This document shows positions 36,388 through 45,736 of a DNA stretch of 64,000 bases, piece after piece (the first letter of the stretch is position 1; each line of letters starts with the position of its first letter). A program made the translations under genes and the position numbers. This DNA comes from Pseudomonas sp. RIT-562 (GTDB lineage Bacteria; Pseudomonadota; Gammaproteobacteria; Pseudomonadales; Pseudomonadaceae): positions 107,090 to 171,089 of the forward strand of contig NZ_JAPJIV010000011.1 in assembly GCF_026241895.1 (NCBI RefSeq). Reading direction: 5' to 3'. The notes below the pieces were generated by a model. The model did not search any database, had not been told where the DNA came from, and worked only from the letters and a program-made list of their open reading frames with translations.

Positions 36388-38065
36388 GTGCAACTTAAAC
36401 TCCATTTCTTCCCCGCCGCGTTTCCCGACGAGACGCTGCACAGCGTGATTTCTCGTTATGCCCGTCTTTGCGGTGTTCGTAATTGCCAAGCAGCATTTGC
36501 CGGACTGAAATCGGCGGCAGCTTTTTCGCAAAATGTGGCATTCCCGAGTCATTTAGGGGATTTTGTCGATGCGCTACCCAGCGGTACTGAGCTATCGGTA
36601 GCCGAGGTCCTCATGCGCCACACATTATTACCCTACTATGCGCCGTTTTTGAGGATGAGCCAGGTCGAACACGCTCGGACGCTGATGACCGCTGATGACC
36701 GCTGATGGGAAAGGCTTGATGTTGAAGCTGGGCGTCAACGCGAGCCGTATTGGATTCGCCTCCCGAGTGCGGTTATGCCCAGAATGTATCGCACAAGATC
36801 AGGCTCAACGGGGAGTCGCTTACTGGCACAGGGTCCACATGCTTCCAGGCGTGCTGGTATGTCCGCATCACGGTACGTCACTCAGGATCCTTGATCCTCG
36901 CTGGTCCAGCCGCAGCTCTCGACAACTCAATCTGCCCAATGATGAGAATGTGCAAGCACACACAGTACTTCTCGACACCCCGTTGCGGTGCATGCCACCG
37001 CTTCACGAAATAGCGTTGCGCTCACTTCAGGTCCTCGAGTCTGACGTCACTGCTTTGTCGGCGGAGGCGGTGCGCTTCACGCTTTTACACAGGGCAACGC
37101 AGCTCAACCTTGCTTCTGATAACCATCGCTTGCACCTGCACATGCTGGCGCAGCACATGGCCGATTTTTTTGCTGCACTCCCGCGAGAATGGGAGTTTTC
37201 TATACTCGGAGATGTTCGTGCAGGTACACCCGCCTCATGGGTCACGAAGCTGCTTCGTACGCCTATAACCTCTCACCATCCGCTCAAATACATTTTATTG
37301 GCCGGTGCTCTGGGCGTTGAAATGGTGAGCTTGCTTCATGGTCAATGCCCAGTGAAAGAGGCGGTGGCATGTGATCCGAAAGCTCACATTCGGCTTCACG
37401 CGCGCCTTTCTCCGGTGATGCCTGGTGAAGGCCTGGACTGTTCGTCAGCCGCTGTGTGGCAACATGCTCTTGAAGGAGCTGATGCCAAAAAGATCGCTGC
37501 CGTTCTAGGCGTTTCATCAGCGTATGTCTATCGTCACATCAGAAATGTACCCGGCGGGCAAGATGCTTGGAGGGAGGCACGATTTCACACTGAGCTATGC
37601 GCAAGACGCGCGGCTTTCGAGGCTGATTATCGATTTTACAAAGCACATGCATGCAGGGGGTATGCGTGGCTGTATCGCCACGATAAGCAGTGGCTTTCGG
37701 AGTCAACTGCAAACCCAAGCCCCCATCGTACGCCTCGTCTAAATAGCACCGAAATGTTCGCTGCCCTCGATGCGAGACTGGCCGGCGAAGTCCGTCAGTG
37801 TGCCGACGCGCTTTATGCTCTTGCGGGTAAGCCTGTCCGCATTTCGCGTACCAGGATAGGTCGGGAGCTTCATGTTCTTTCTCGCTTCGAAAAGCAGCTT
37901 TGCAAGCTTCCTCTGTGTGCAGCAATGCTCGAAAAAGTATGTGAACCAATCGAAGGCTTTCACGATAGGCGTCTGCGATGGGCTAGACGCCAATTGCTCT
38001 CAGAGGGCAAGGCTGTATCACGTTCTTCGCTCTACAGGGTCGCGAGCATTCGACCCATGCTGTAA
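36388..38065 (+). pseudogene. tnsD: TnsD/TniQ-type target selector split by a 10-bp tandem duplication
   Basis: The N-terminal part (LKLHFFPAAFPDETLHSVISRYARLCG, a TniQ start) runs from GTG at 36388, with GGAGGGG upstream, to TGA at 36703-36705. The rest continues one frame over from about 36695 with the zinc-finger region (LCPECIAQDQAQRGVAYWHR ... VCPHHG) to TAA? at 38065. Removing one copy of GCTGATGACC (36681-36700) restores a single frame reading TLMTADGKGLMLKLG, with about 555 residues, a normal TnsD size. TnsD proteins bind the glmS end and recruit TnsC. As it stands no full-length product is made without slippage. Confidence 0.88.
36681..36707 (+). repeat. 10-bp tandem repeat causing the tnsD frameshift
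   Basis: GCTGATGACC occurs twice in direct succession, followed by GCTGATG, so 2.7 copies are present. A unit of 10 bp shifts the frame by one. Such repeats arise and are lost by replication slippage, so the lesion may be reversible. Confidence 0.9.
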
Positions 38066-38440
38066 TCCAGCTGGGCATTCCCCCTCCATCTAAAAAGTTC
38101 TAAATCAATTCACCATAAACCCATTATTTTTCTGTTAATGAAAAAATTCCCCTCCAGAATAGGTCCGGCATACGCTGGATCATCACGATCAGCATGTAAA
38201 CGTACTAACCCGCGATCAACGGAAATAGTTTTGCAACCGGCATGGGCTGACCTACGCGGGTTTATCGATACGTGTTTTGTATTCGAGGAATACGGGCGCG
38301 GCAGGATTTAGATGAATTCACTACGATTCAAAGTTGAGCGGCTTGTCATTTCAAATCCAGACCGGATGCAGAATTTTAGGGGTTGCATATATACTGCCCC
38401 CGGATGCACATTCTCTTCGAGCCCTACCTTTAATCGGTAA
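38066..38440 (+). promoter_or_regulatory. Intergenic stretch before the second tnsD, possible promoter
   Basis: No gene is seen in these 375 bp. TATACT at 38390-38395 is a good -10 element 45 bp before the next start, but no clear -35 is visible. CCGGATGCA occurs twice (about 38363 and 38400) around it, which could be a regulator site. The second tnsD may therefore be transcribed separately from tnsABC. Confidence 0.4.
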
Positions 38441-40075
38441 ATGATGTCTGATCTATTATTTTTCCCCGTTTCGATGCCGGATGAAATGCTTTACTCTCGT
38501 GTCACCCGATATCACTATCTGTCAGGTAACAGAACCGCGACGGAAACCTATCGCGATTTGTTCGCATCGAAACCCTTTTGCATCGGTGGCATCGTACCCA
38601 AGCAGATCGAGAGGCTCGCGCACAGGCTGCCGGGGCAATCGGAGAGCAATCTCGCAGAGTTGATCAGAAGCAATACTACTTTTCCTGCTTACCGACCGTT
38701 TCTTGGGGTTAAGCAGGGGCCAGAGAACGACGTAGGGCCACTGGGTTATGACGGGGTGGTACGGGTGCCCCGCAGAGAAGAGTCCACCCATGGCAAGGCT
38801 AAGCTTTGTCCTACCTGCGTTCAGGAAGATTTGATTGAGCGGGGTTCTGCCTACTGGCATCGATCTCACCAGATACCCGGTGTTGCCGTCTGTTGGCGTC
38901 ATGGCGACGCATTGATCCATGCCTGCCCCGAGTGCTCTCGCCCGTTCTACCGTAAATTGAAGCTGCTTCCCAATCTGACTGAGCCATGCGCATGCGGCTG
39001 GAGCCCGTTAAACAGCGCAGCAATACACAAGGGGTCAAAGATGGAACAGAAAGTCGCTCTGTTCGCACACGATATCCTGCAACGCAATATCCCTCCGATA
39101 GGCAGTACGGTATTAAGTTCGTGCTACGTCCGCCAATGCAAGAAACGCGGATTCATTTTCGGAAAAAATGCGGGTATCGCAAAACTATTCGACAGCATCC
39201 AAAGCGCTTACGGCGATGAGCTTTTGGCGCAGATTGATCCAGCCTACAACACCGGAAAGCATGAGCAATGGATCCGGCTCAAATCAGATAAAGGTCAGCT
39301 AAATATGCCGCTCGCGCGGCATTTGATCATTGCTCTTCATTTGTTTTCCAGTGCAGATGGCTTTGAAGAGGCTCTGAAGAATGAGTCTATTCTGCTGAGT
39401 GCCGCTGTTTCTCCGCGAGCGCCCAAAGTCGAAGAATCGCGTCTTAGTCAAAAAACTAGATATCGCCAAAAAATCGAGTTGCTTTTAGCGCTACGTACCG
39501 ATGCCAATATCGAGTACCTCTGGAAGAAGGCGTACAAACCTACGCAATGGATTCTAGAAAATGATAACGCATGGTTAATGGCAAAACTCCATGCCCCTAA
39601 AAAAGCTACAGTTAAGGTCGAAAAGTCCGTCGACTCAAGAGACGACGCCTATGCAGCCCTTATCGAAGCGGGCGTAGATGAGCTGTATAAAGTTACGAAA
39701 GATCCGAAGAGAGTGAACATTCGGAATTTGCAATCGCTGCTCCCAGGTTCGTTACCTCATGAGCTGGATCTACGCAAGCAGAGGTTCCCTCTTACTTATC
39801 AACAGATCAAGATTCATCAGGAGTCAGTATGGCATTTTCGTCTAAGAACTTTGGTGTGGACTGTCTCTGAACTCATCAGGATGAAGCTCCCCGTGAATTA
39901 CTCGACGGTAAGATTGACCTCAGCGGTATCAAGCAAGGTTTTCCTGGTTTTTTGCAGTTTCTTCGAGTGGGATCTGGAAAGCCTGGCAAGAACCGGGGTC
40001 GACGCGGAGGCCCTGCTCAGGTCTACCGGCGTATCGAGGAATTGGGAGGGACCACCGGTTCAAATAAGCTTTTGA
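38441..40075 (+). CDS. Second TnsD/TniQ-type target selector, intact
   Basis: 544-residue protein with the TniQ N-terminus (LLFFPVSMPDEMLYSRVTRYHYLSG) and a zinc-binding region (LCPTCVQEDLIERGSAYWHR ... VCWRHG ... ACPECSR ... CACG). A long C-terminal part of the kind that reads DNA in TnsD follows. It is as large as Tn7 TnsD, unlike the short TniQ of CRISPR-linked elements. It is only distantly similar to the first tnsD product and may choose a different target. ATG at 38441 or 38444 could start it, and no strong ribosome site is seen. Confidence 0.85.
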   Translation: MMSDLLFFPVSMPDEMLYSRVTRYHYLSGNRTATETYRDLFASKPFCIGGIVPKQIERLAHRLPGQSESNLAELIRSNTTFPAYRPFLGVKQGPENDVGPLGYDGVVRVPRREESTHGKAKLCPTCVQEDLIERGSAYWHRSHQIPGVAVCWRHGDALIHACPECSRPFYRKLKLLPNLTEPCACGWSPLNSAAIHKGSKMEQKVALFAHDILQRNIPPIGSTVLSSCYVRQCKKRGFIFGKNAGIAKLFDSIQSAYGDELLAQIDPAYNTGKHEQWIRLKSDKGQLNMPLARHLIIALHLFSSADGFEEALKNESILLSAAVSPRAPKVEESRLSQKTRYRQKIELLLALRTDANIEYLWKKAYKPTQWILENDNAWLMAKLHAPKKATVKVEKSVDSRDDAYAALIEAGVDELYKVTKDPKRVNIRNLQSLLPGSLPHELDLRKQRFPLTYQQIKIHQESVWHFRLRTLVWTVSELIRMKLPVNYSTVRLTSAVSSKVFLVFCSFFEWDLESLARTGVDAEALLRSTGVSRNWEGPPVQISF

Positions 40076-40253
40076 GGGCATCTTTGTTCCGTCAGCGTCT
40101 GCCAACCTTTGGTGTTAACAAAAATCCCATCTGGCTTGAAAGCGTAAATGCGGGGTAGCGTCCACCTTTCACATTAGTAACCTTCGCGGCAGCTTTCTGA
40201 AAGCTTTCACTTGTTACTCTTTAACTCAGTAAATTGAGCTTTAGGAGAAAATC

Positions 40254-40595
40254 ATGAAAGCAATGACAGCAGTGAAAGCGTTTTGCGCCGCTTCGATTTT
40301 GACCTTATCTTCATTAGCCATGGCTGAAGGTGGCGGTGACCGCGTGTATGGTCGAATGATGCAAGAGAACCAACAAGCAATGGAGCAATATGCCTCAAGG
40401 AACGGCAAGACTCCTCCTGAAGTTGTTCATTATGAATATGGTATGAACCTCGATATCCACAAGGTCGTCAGTGTCACGCAAGCCAATAAAACCTGTGGGG
40501 TTGCCCCTTCGCGCATGACCTATGAAGACTCTACGGGCAAGCTTAACACCGTGGAATATAAGGTCATGGCCGACAACTGCCCCCATGGAAGCTAG
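40254..40595 (+). CDS. Small periplasmic DUF2790-type protein of the copper island
   Basis: 113 residues with a signal peptide ending SLAMA. The mature protein starts EGGGDRVYGRMMQENQQAMEQY and is followed by a domain with NKTCGVAPSRMTYEDSTGKLNTVEYKVMADNCP holding two Cys. DUF2790 proteins are common next to copper genes in Pseudomonas, but their function is not established. The AEGGGDR start is shared with two other small proteins in this window. A clear ribosome site (AGGAG) precedes the ATG. Confidence 0.82.
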   Translation: MKAMTAVKAFCAASILTLSSLAMAEGGGDRVYGRMMQENQQAMEQYASRNGKTPPEVVHYEYGMNLDIHKVVSVTQANKTCGVAPSRMTYEDSTGKLNTVEYKVMADNCPHGS

Positions 40596-40655
40596 ACAAT
40601 GAAATTATTTAAGAACTGCATAATTCTCCTTTGTCCGAAACTAGCTTACTGCTCG

Positions 40656-40671
40656 CTGACGTAGAAGTAAT
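40656..40671. promoter_or_regulatory. Weak CopR-box-like site
   Basis: CTGACG-TAGA-AGTAAT matches the reverse form of the island's ATTACA-N4-TGTCAG box with one mismatch in each half. No start codon follows closely, so its role is doubtful. Confidence 0.3.
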
Positions 40672-40807
40672 TTTCAGGAAAGCCTGAAGTTATCCATTTT
40701 ATGAAATCATTCCGTCAGTCGAAGGGTTTCTAACGTGCAGTAAACAATTGCTCGACCACCTGATACATCCCGCCTCCTTGTTTTTCCTTTGGTTTGGGAG
40801 GTGGTTT

Positions 40808-40831
40808 AGGCGCCCTAGTGGCGCCTTTTTT
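40808..40831 (+). terminator. Intrinsic terminator between the DUF2790 and DUF411 genes
   Basis: AGGCGCC-CTAGT-GGCGCCT followed by a T run. It lies 213 bp after the DUF2790 stop and faces the convergent DUF411-copA unit. The remaining bases of 40596-40898 hold nothing else I can support. Confidence 0.8.
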
Positions 40832-40898
40832 ACGTTCGAAATGAGCTATGTCCTCTGCACGGCCATGACCTTCACCATGCAGGAGTGAGATTAGAAGA

Positions 40899-41366
40899 TC
40901 AGTTTTCGGGGTATTCAGCAACGACGTGGTCTGTGCCTGCCTTTGACAAGCCGATTACGTTATACGCGTCATGTTTCCCGTCCACTTCCATTCCTGGGGA
41001 GCCGGCCGGCATGCCTGGAACGGCAATCCCGAGCAGGTCATCACGTTTGCTCATCGCAATGATTTGCTCGGCGGGCACGTGACCTTCAACAAACTTTCCG
41101 TTGATGGTTGCTGTGTGACAGGACGAGAGCTCAGGAGAAATCCCGAGACCGCGCTTGATCGCGCTCATGTTGGTTTCCACGTGATCAACGACGGTAAAGC
41201 CGCTGGCTTCAAGGTGCTGGACCCATTTCTTGCAGCATCCGCAATTAGCGTCGCGATGTACATCGATCGTCAATGGCTCTGCTGCGTGACTGGCTGAACT
41301 GATGAACAGAGCCACGAGAGCAGCGAGACGAAGTGCCCGTCTGCGACGAAGAGAATTATTTCGCAT
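40899..41366 (-). CDS. DUF411 metal-binding protein
   Basis: 155-residue exported protein. A signal peptide (RLAALVALFISSASHA) precedes the DUF411 domain with VHRDANCGCCKKWVQHLEASGF, whose Cys cluster is a likely copper site, and later HTATINGKFVEGHVPAEQI and GMPAGSPGME. Such proteins accompany copper operons and are proposed periplasmic copper carriers. ATG at 41366 fits the signal peptide and a GGAAGG site, whereas the frame open upstream to 41612 is the shadow of the cytochrome tail. It overlaps that tail by 11 bp. Confidence 0.85.
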   Translation of the reverse strand: MRNNSLRRRRALRLAALVALFISSASHAAEPLTIDVHRDANCGCCKKWVQHLEASGFTVVDHVETNMSAIKRGLGISPELSSCHTATINGKFVEGHVPAEQIIAMSKRDDLLGIAVPGMPAGSPGMEVDGKHDAYNVIGLSKAGTDHVVAEYPEN

Positions 41367-42159
41367 GGGTATGTTCCTTCCCATCAGTATGTGTATGTGA
41401 TTTGGGCTGTACGGTTGGAGTCGGGGCCGCGTCATCTGAAGCTTCCCTACCCTTATGATCGGCGTGGTCCGCAGGCTCCTTTGCAGACGGCGCTGCGGAG
41501 GGGCCATGGGCATGTGCCGTGTTTTTCTCGTCATCATTAGCGCGGACTTCCGCCCTTTGGTTGGCAGCACCTGCGCCACTTTGCCCCTGGGTCGTTCCAT
41601 GTTGACCCTCATGGTTGTGCATCACGCTTTCGCCACCACCGTGTTGATGGCCACCGCTACTCGTGATCAGGGCTTTGTATTGCTCTGTATCAAGTGACGG
41701 AAGCTGCTGGAGAAATGCGACCATCCCCTATATGTACGGATCGGCCATGCTTTTGCCCCACGCGGGCATGCCGGTGGATTTGATGCCGTGCTTGATGATC
41801 CAAAAAGCTGCGGCTGGGTGCCCATCGACGCCCAGTTTTGAAAGGTTCGGAGGTGCGGGGTAAAGGCTGTTACTCAGTTCGGTGCCTGTAAGGCCCGGAG
41901 CCAAATGGCAACCGACACACATCGAGTTGTAGTTGCCAGCACCTTCACGGATGAGGGCTTCTTGGCTCAGGTCGGGGACCTGAATGTCGCGCGAGCGCAC
42001 TTCGATCGAGCGATCCCGAGCAATAGAAAGTAGCGCGTAGACAGGGGCAGAGTGGGGATCATCCGCCCCGACATTGATCACGCCGAAATATACCACGCCG
42101 GCAGCCGCTGCTACGGTGGCCAGACCAGCAGCTATCAGTGCCTTCAGTGTAATCTTCAT
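41356..42159 (-). pseudogene. Cytochrome c with premature amber stop before a His-rich tail
   Basis: The gene reads a membrane-anchored or exported c-type cytochrome (N-terminal helix LKALIAAGLATVAAAAGVVYFG) with the heme site CVGCH and the axial-Met motif GMPAWG. A TAG at 41730-41728 interrupts the frame after ADPYI. The next codons, in the same frame, continue GMVAFLQQLPSLDTEQYKAL and then a His-rich tail to 41356. A single change in TGG (Trp) would give this TAG. The shortened 143-residue form keeps all heme ligands and could still be functional. It sits between copB and the DUF411 gene. Confidence 0.82.
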
Positions 42160-42168
42160 GCCCGGTTC

Positions 42169-43110
42169 TCAGAACCACATCCGGATACCGGCGACAAAGC
42201 GTGCCTCGCTGGCATCTTCACCTTCCTCACGTGCAAAGTCTGCCGTATTGCCATAGGAACGGCTCCAACTCACCCCGATATAAGGGGCAAATTGGCGGAC
42301 AATCTCATAACGCAATCGGAGCCCCACTTCGGTGTTGGCTAATCCGGACCCGATGCCGCGCTGAGGGTCATTCTTCCCATAAAAATTGACCTCGGCCGTC
42401 GGCTGCAAGATCAATCGATTCGTCAGCAGAATGTCGTAATCGCCTTCCAGTCGAGCAGCCGATTGACCGTTCTCACCGATGTAGGCAGTCGCTTCGGCCT
42501 CGAAGTTGTAGAGGGCCATGCCCTGAATGCCGAGTGCGGCCCAGGTTTGAGGAGACCCTGGTTTGAAATCCTGTCGTACACCGGTGACGACGTCCCACCA
42601 CGGTCCGATGGAGTGCCCCCAGAGCGCGGATAATTCAGCACTTTCCGTCACGCCATTGGTACGTTCGCCTTCCGAGCGCAACCACAGTCGATCAATGTCA
42701 CCGCCGATCCATCCTTTCGCATCCCAAGCCAACGCACTACCGTTGTCAGCATCCTGGTATTCAAACTTATCCAGCAGCATGAAAGAGTTGATTGTTTTGT
42801 CGTGGACACCATGACCAGCGACATCTGGAAAGGCGGCTGCACGGTCAGCATCGGTAAGTACGGGGACAGGGGTTCGACTGGTTGTCGTCGTCCCTTCATC
42901 CATACTTTCCATGCCGGTCATTTGACCGTCGTCCATTTTCATCTTGCTGTGGTCCATAGCCCCCATGTTGCTATGGTCCATCGCTCCCATGGAGCCATGG
43001 TTCATCTTCGAGTGATCCATCTCTTCAGCGGCGTGAGCCACGGCAAAGAAGACAGGACTCGTAGAAACTGCCAATACCATCAACGTTGGGCGTAAAAAAT
43101 TCTTGGTCAT
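42169..43110 (-). CDS. copB: Copper resistance protein B (outer membrane)
   Basis: 313 residues. A signal peptide ([18 protein letters not shown]) is followed by a Met/His-rich region with repeats such as [19 protein letters not shown], a copper-binding feature. The CopB barrel domain then runs from about residue 100 to the end ([32 protein letters not shown]) with a terminal Phe. ATG at 43110 starts the signal peptide. It works with CopA in periplasmic or outer-membrane copper handling and lies in the unit reading leftwards from 45736. Confidence 0.93.
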   Translation of the reverse strand: MTKNFLRPTLMVLAVSTSPVFFAVAHAAEEMDHSKMNHGSMGAMDHSNMGAMDHSKMKMDDGQMTGMESMDEGTTTTSRTPVPVLTDADRAAAFPDVAGHGVHDKTINSFMLLDKFEYQDADNGSALAWDAKGWIGGDIDRLWLRSEGERTNGVTESAELSALWGHSIGPWWDVVTGVRQDFKPGSPQTWAALGIQGMALYNFEAEATAYIGENGQSAARLEGDYDILLTNRLILQPTAEVNFYGKNDPQRGIGSGLANTEVGLRLRYEIVRQFAPYIGVSWSRSYGNTADFAREEGEDASEARFVAGIRMWF

Positions 43111-43114
43111 GATC

Positions 43115-43363
43115 TCAATCCGCCTTCTTGTTTTCATGGTCATGATCCATCGACTCATGGCGCATCTTGGTATGAGGTATCGTCGCGTGATTCGGCGTTG
43201 CCTCGTTTGACGTGGTCGCAGTCTTGTTCGGCGCATCCGCAGAAGTAGCAGGTGAAGGATCACCACGTTCTTCGACTGCCAATGCTACGCAGGAGAATCC
43301 ACCCATCAGGCCAAAAGCAAAGAGGCAACCGATCAGCGATTTACGATTTAGGTGTGTGCTCAC
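43115..43363 (-). CDS. Small exported copper-island protein
   Basis: 82 residues with an N-terminal membrane or signal segment ([20 protein letters not shown]) and a short tail rich in Met and His ([16 protein letters not shown]). It sits 4 bp upstream of copB and 12 bp after copA, so it is co-transcribed with them. I do not recognise a named family. A periplasmic metal-binding role is a guess from composition. Confidence 0.72.
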   Translation of the reverse strand: MSTHLNRKSLIGCLFAFGLMGGFSCVALAVEERGDPSPATSADAPNKTATTSNEATPNHATIPHTKMRHESMDHDHENKKAD

Positions 43364-43375
43364 AGATCGTCTCCT

Positions 43376-45352
43376 TTACTCATCAACCCGTACTTCACGG
43401 AACATGCCCATTTCCATATGGAAAAGCAGGTGGCAGTGATAGGCCCAGCGACCTAAAGCATCGGCGGTTACTCGATAGCTGCGCTTGGTACCCGGTGGCA
43501 TGTCGATTGTGTGCTTACGTACCATGAACTTGCCGTTTTCATCTTCAAGGTCGCTCCACATTCCATGAAGGTGGATGGGGTGCGTCATCATGGTGTCGTT
43601 TACCAAGGTGATGCGAAGACGCTCCCCGTACTTGAGACGAAGGGGCTCAGCATCAGAAAATTTGATGCCGTTGAAGGACCAGGAAAACTTTTCCATGTGA
43701 CCGGTCAGATGCAGCTCAATGGTGCGATTGGGCTCTCGGCCATCAGGGTCCTGGAAAGTGCTCTTCAGATCTGAGTAAGTGAGCACCCGTCGACCGTTGT
43801 TCCGCAAACCGATACCTGGATCGTTCAGTTTTGGCGTTGGGTTCATGGCCTGCATGTCAACCAACGGGTTGTTGGTTTCGGACGCTGGGTGAGATTGCAT
43901 CTCGCCTCCCATACCGCCCATCCCTGCCATCTGGCTGTGGTCCATGCCGGCCATGTCGGACATGTCGCCTTTGTCCATCCCCGCCATCTTGCTGTGGTCC
44001 ATGCCGGCCATGTTGGACATGTCACCTTTGTCCATACCTGCCATCTTGCTATGGTCCATGCCGGCCATGTTGGTCATGTCACCACTGCCCATGCCGGTCA
44101 TCCCGGTCATGTCACCTTGGTCCATTCCCTGCATCTTGCTGTGATCCATGCCAGCCATACCTGACATGTCACCCTGTTTCATATCGCCGCCGCCCATGCC
44201 AGCCATGCTGCCATGGTCCATGCCAGCCATACCGCCCATGCCCATGTCATCCATGGTCAACAGCGGACGCGGATCGATCGCCGGTACCGGTGCTTTCAGT
44301 CCTTCACGAACTGCCAAGGTCCCCCGCGCATAGCCGGTTCTATCCATGGACTGGGCAAAGATTGTGTAAGCCTCCTCGGTGGCAGGCTCAACAATCACAT
44401 CATAGGTTTCTGCCACGGCGATTCGGAATTCATCGACACTGACTGGTTGGACATATTGGCCGTCGGCCGCCACCACGGTCATTTTCAAACCAGGAATGCG
44501 AACATCGAAATAGCTCATCGCTGAGCCATTGATAAAGCGCAGGCGTAGCTTCTCGCCAGGCTTAAAAATACCGGTCCAGTTGCCGTTCGGCGCTTGGCCA
44601 TTCATGAGGTAGGTGTAAGTATCCTCGCTGACGTCTGCCAGATCAGTTGGGTTCATTTTCATTTCGGCCCACATTTTCCGGTCGGCGACGGCAGCAGACC
44701 AACCTTGCTTGCTGACGTCGTCGATGAAGTCGCCCACGGTACGTTTGTGGTGGTTGTAGTAGTCCGATTGTTTCTTGAGTTTGGCCATGACGCGCCCAGG
44801 ATCCTCATCGGTCCAGTCAGTCAGCATCACCACATAGTCGCGATTGTATTGAAACGGCTCAGGCTCTTTCGAATCGATGACTATTGGCCCGTAAACACCT
44901 GCCTGCTCTTGCAACCCAGAATGGCTGTGGTACCAGTACGTGCCGTTTTGATGCACCTTGAACTTGTATTCGTACATGCCGTCGGGCGCGATGCCGTGGA
45001 AGCTCAAACCCGGTACGCCATCCATGTTGGCAGGCAAAATAATGCCGTGCCAGTGGATGGAGGTGTCTTGATCCAGACGGTTCTTCACGCGCAGAGTGAC
45101 CGTCTCCCCTTCGCGCCAACGCAGCAAAGGCCCCGGCAACGAGCCATTGATGGTCATGGCTGTGCGCGGCGAGCCAGTGATGTTTACCGGCGTTTCACCA
45201 ATAAACAGATCAAATTCGTTGCCGGTGAGGACGCTCGGCAGGCCGGGACTGGTCACTGCCCATACAGGAGTGCGCCACAGACCAAGGCCACCAAGGATGC
45301 CGCCGGCGGCCAGGCCTTTAACGAATGTCCGTCTAGAGGTTTTGGAATGCAT
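43376..45352 (-). CDS. copA: Copper resistance multicopper oxidase CopA
   Basis: Periplasmic multicopper oxidase detoxifying Cu(I). The Tat signal is SRRTFVKG at the N-terminus. Cupredoxin domains carry HWHG (SIHWHGIILP), WYHSHSG and, near the C-terminus, HPIHLHGMWSDLE and YHCHLLFHMEMGM, the type 1/2/3 copper ligands. A Met-rich insertion of 19-residue repeats lies at about residues 375-480. ATG at 45352 (MHSKTSRRT) is chosen over the TTG five codons upstream, giving 658 residues. It reads before copB in the same unit. Confidence 0.95.
   Translation of the reverse strand: MHSKTSRRTFVKGLAAGGILGGLGLWRTPVWAVTSPGLPSVLTGNEFDLFIGETPVNITGSPRTAMTINGSLPGPLLRWREGETVTLRVKNRLDQDTSIHWHGIILPANMDGVPGLSFHGIAPDGMYEYKFKVHQNGTYWYHSHSGLQEQAGVYGPIVIDSKEPEPFQYNRDYVVMLTDWTDEDPGRVMAKLKKQSDYYNHHKRTVGDFIDDVSKQGWSAAVADRKMWAEMKMNPTDLADVSEDTYTYLMNGQAPNGNWTGIFKPGEKLRLRFINGSAMSYFDVRIPGLKMTVVAADGQYVQPVSVDEFRIAVAETYDVIVEPATEEAYTIFAQSMDRTGYARGTLAVREGLKAPVPAIDPRPLLTMDDMGMGGMAGMDHGSMAGMGGGDMKQGDMSGMAGMDHSKMQGMDQGDMTGMTGMGSGDMTNMAGMDHSKMAGMDKGDMSNMAGMDHSKMAGMDKGDMSDMAGMDHSQMAGMGGMGGEMQSHPASETNNPLVDMQAMNPTPKLNDPGIGLRNNGRRVLTYSDLKSTFQDPDGREPNRTIELHLTGHMEKFSWSFNGIKFSDAEPLRLKYGERLRITLVNDTMMTHPIHLHGMWSDLEDENGKFMVRKHTIDMPPGTKRSYRVTADALGRWAYHCHLLFHMEMGMFREVRVDE
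43934..44104 (-). repeat. 57-bp tandem repeats coding the Met-rich region of CopA
   Basis: Three successive 57-bp units start near 43934, 43991 and 44048 and encode a 19-residue motif such as AGMDHSKMAGMDKGDMSNM. Degenerate copies continue to about 44235. The Met residues are likely soft copper ligands. Confidence 0.85.
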
Positions 45353-45492
45353 GCCGTTTATTTCCAATCAGTCAAAAGGGAGCCGTTCAAATCAACCCGT
45401 GAGTTGGCAAGATGAGCTTCGCGTACCGAAAAAAAGACGAATTTTTCATTGCAAGCGAGCTCAGAAATTGCCACATCTAAACCACCTTCGTG

Positions 45493-45508
45493 ATTACATT
45501 TCTGTCAG
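45493..45508 (-). promoter_or_regulatory. CopR box upstream of copA
   Basis: ATTACA-TTTC-TGTCAG, read on the minus strand as CTGACA-GAAA-TGTAAT, is the site type bound by CopR. It lies 140 bp upstream of copA, just after the small PtrA-like gene. Confidence 0.78.
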
Positions 45509-45529
45509 CTTGGCCGCGTGCCTGATCGT

Positions 45530-45736
45530 TCAGCAGTTTTTATGGTCCATCGCTTTGGCTTTGCTTTCAGCGACAGGCGGTTGAGCGCTCTGCGTTTGAG
45601 CTACCTGGTACGATTCCATCGAATTCGTCCTGGCCACTTCCATACGTGCGAAAGTCCGGTCACCACCGCCTTCAGCCATGGCCAGAGTGGAAACAGTCAG
45701 CGCTGCGACGACGAACAAGGTTTTGATGGTGTTCAT
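45530..45736 (-). CDS. PtrA-like small exported protein
   Basis: 68 residues. A signal peptide (LFVVAALTVSTLAMA) is followed by EGGGDRTFARMEVARTNSMESYQ and a short tail ending MDHKNC. The N-terminus matches that of Pseudomonas PtrA-type co-regulatory proteins, which are known to be copper-induced. ATG at 45736 is the start of the signal peptide, and an in-frame start at 45778 is unlikely. Copper boxes flank it on both sides. Confidence 0.75.
   Translation of the reverse strand: MNTIKTLFVVAALTVSTLAMAEGGGDRTFARMEVARTNSMESYQVAQTQSAQPPVAESKAKAMDHKNC

Noticed and set aside
40730..40921. 63-codon open frame on the minus strand
   Set aside because: It runs across a clear terminator hairpin, has a Lys/Pro low-complexity middle and no recognised features.
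41367..41612. Longer DUF411 protein starting upstream
   Set aside because: This part is the out-of-frame shadow of the cytochrome His-rich tail. A signal peptide begins precisely at 41366.
43934..44235. Possible CRISPR-like array
   Set aside because: The regular repeats are codon-level tandem units coding the Met-rich part of CopA with no spacers. No CRISPR array was seen anywhere in the window.
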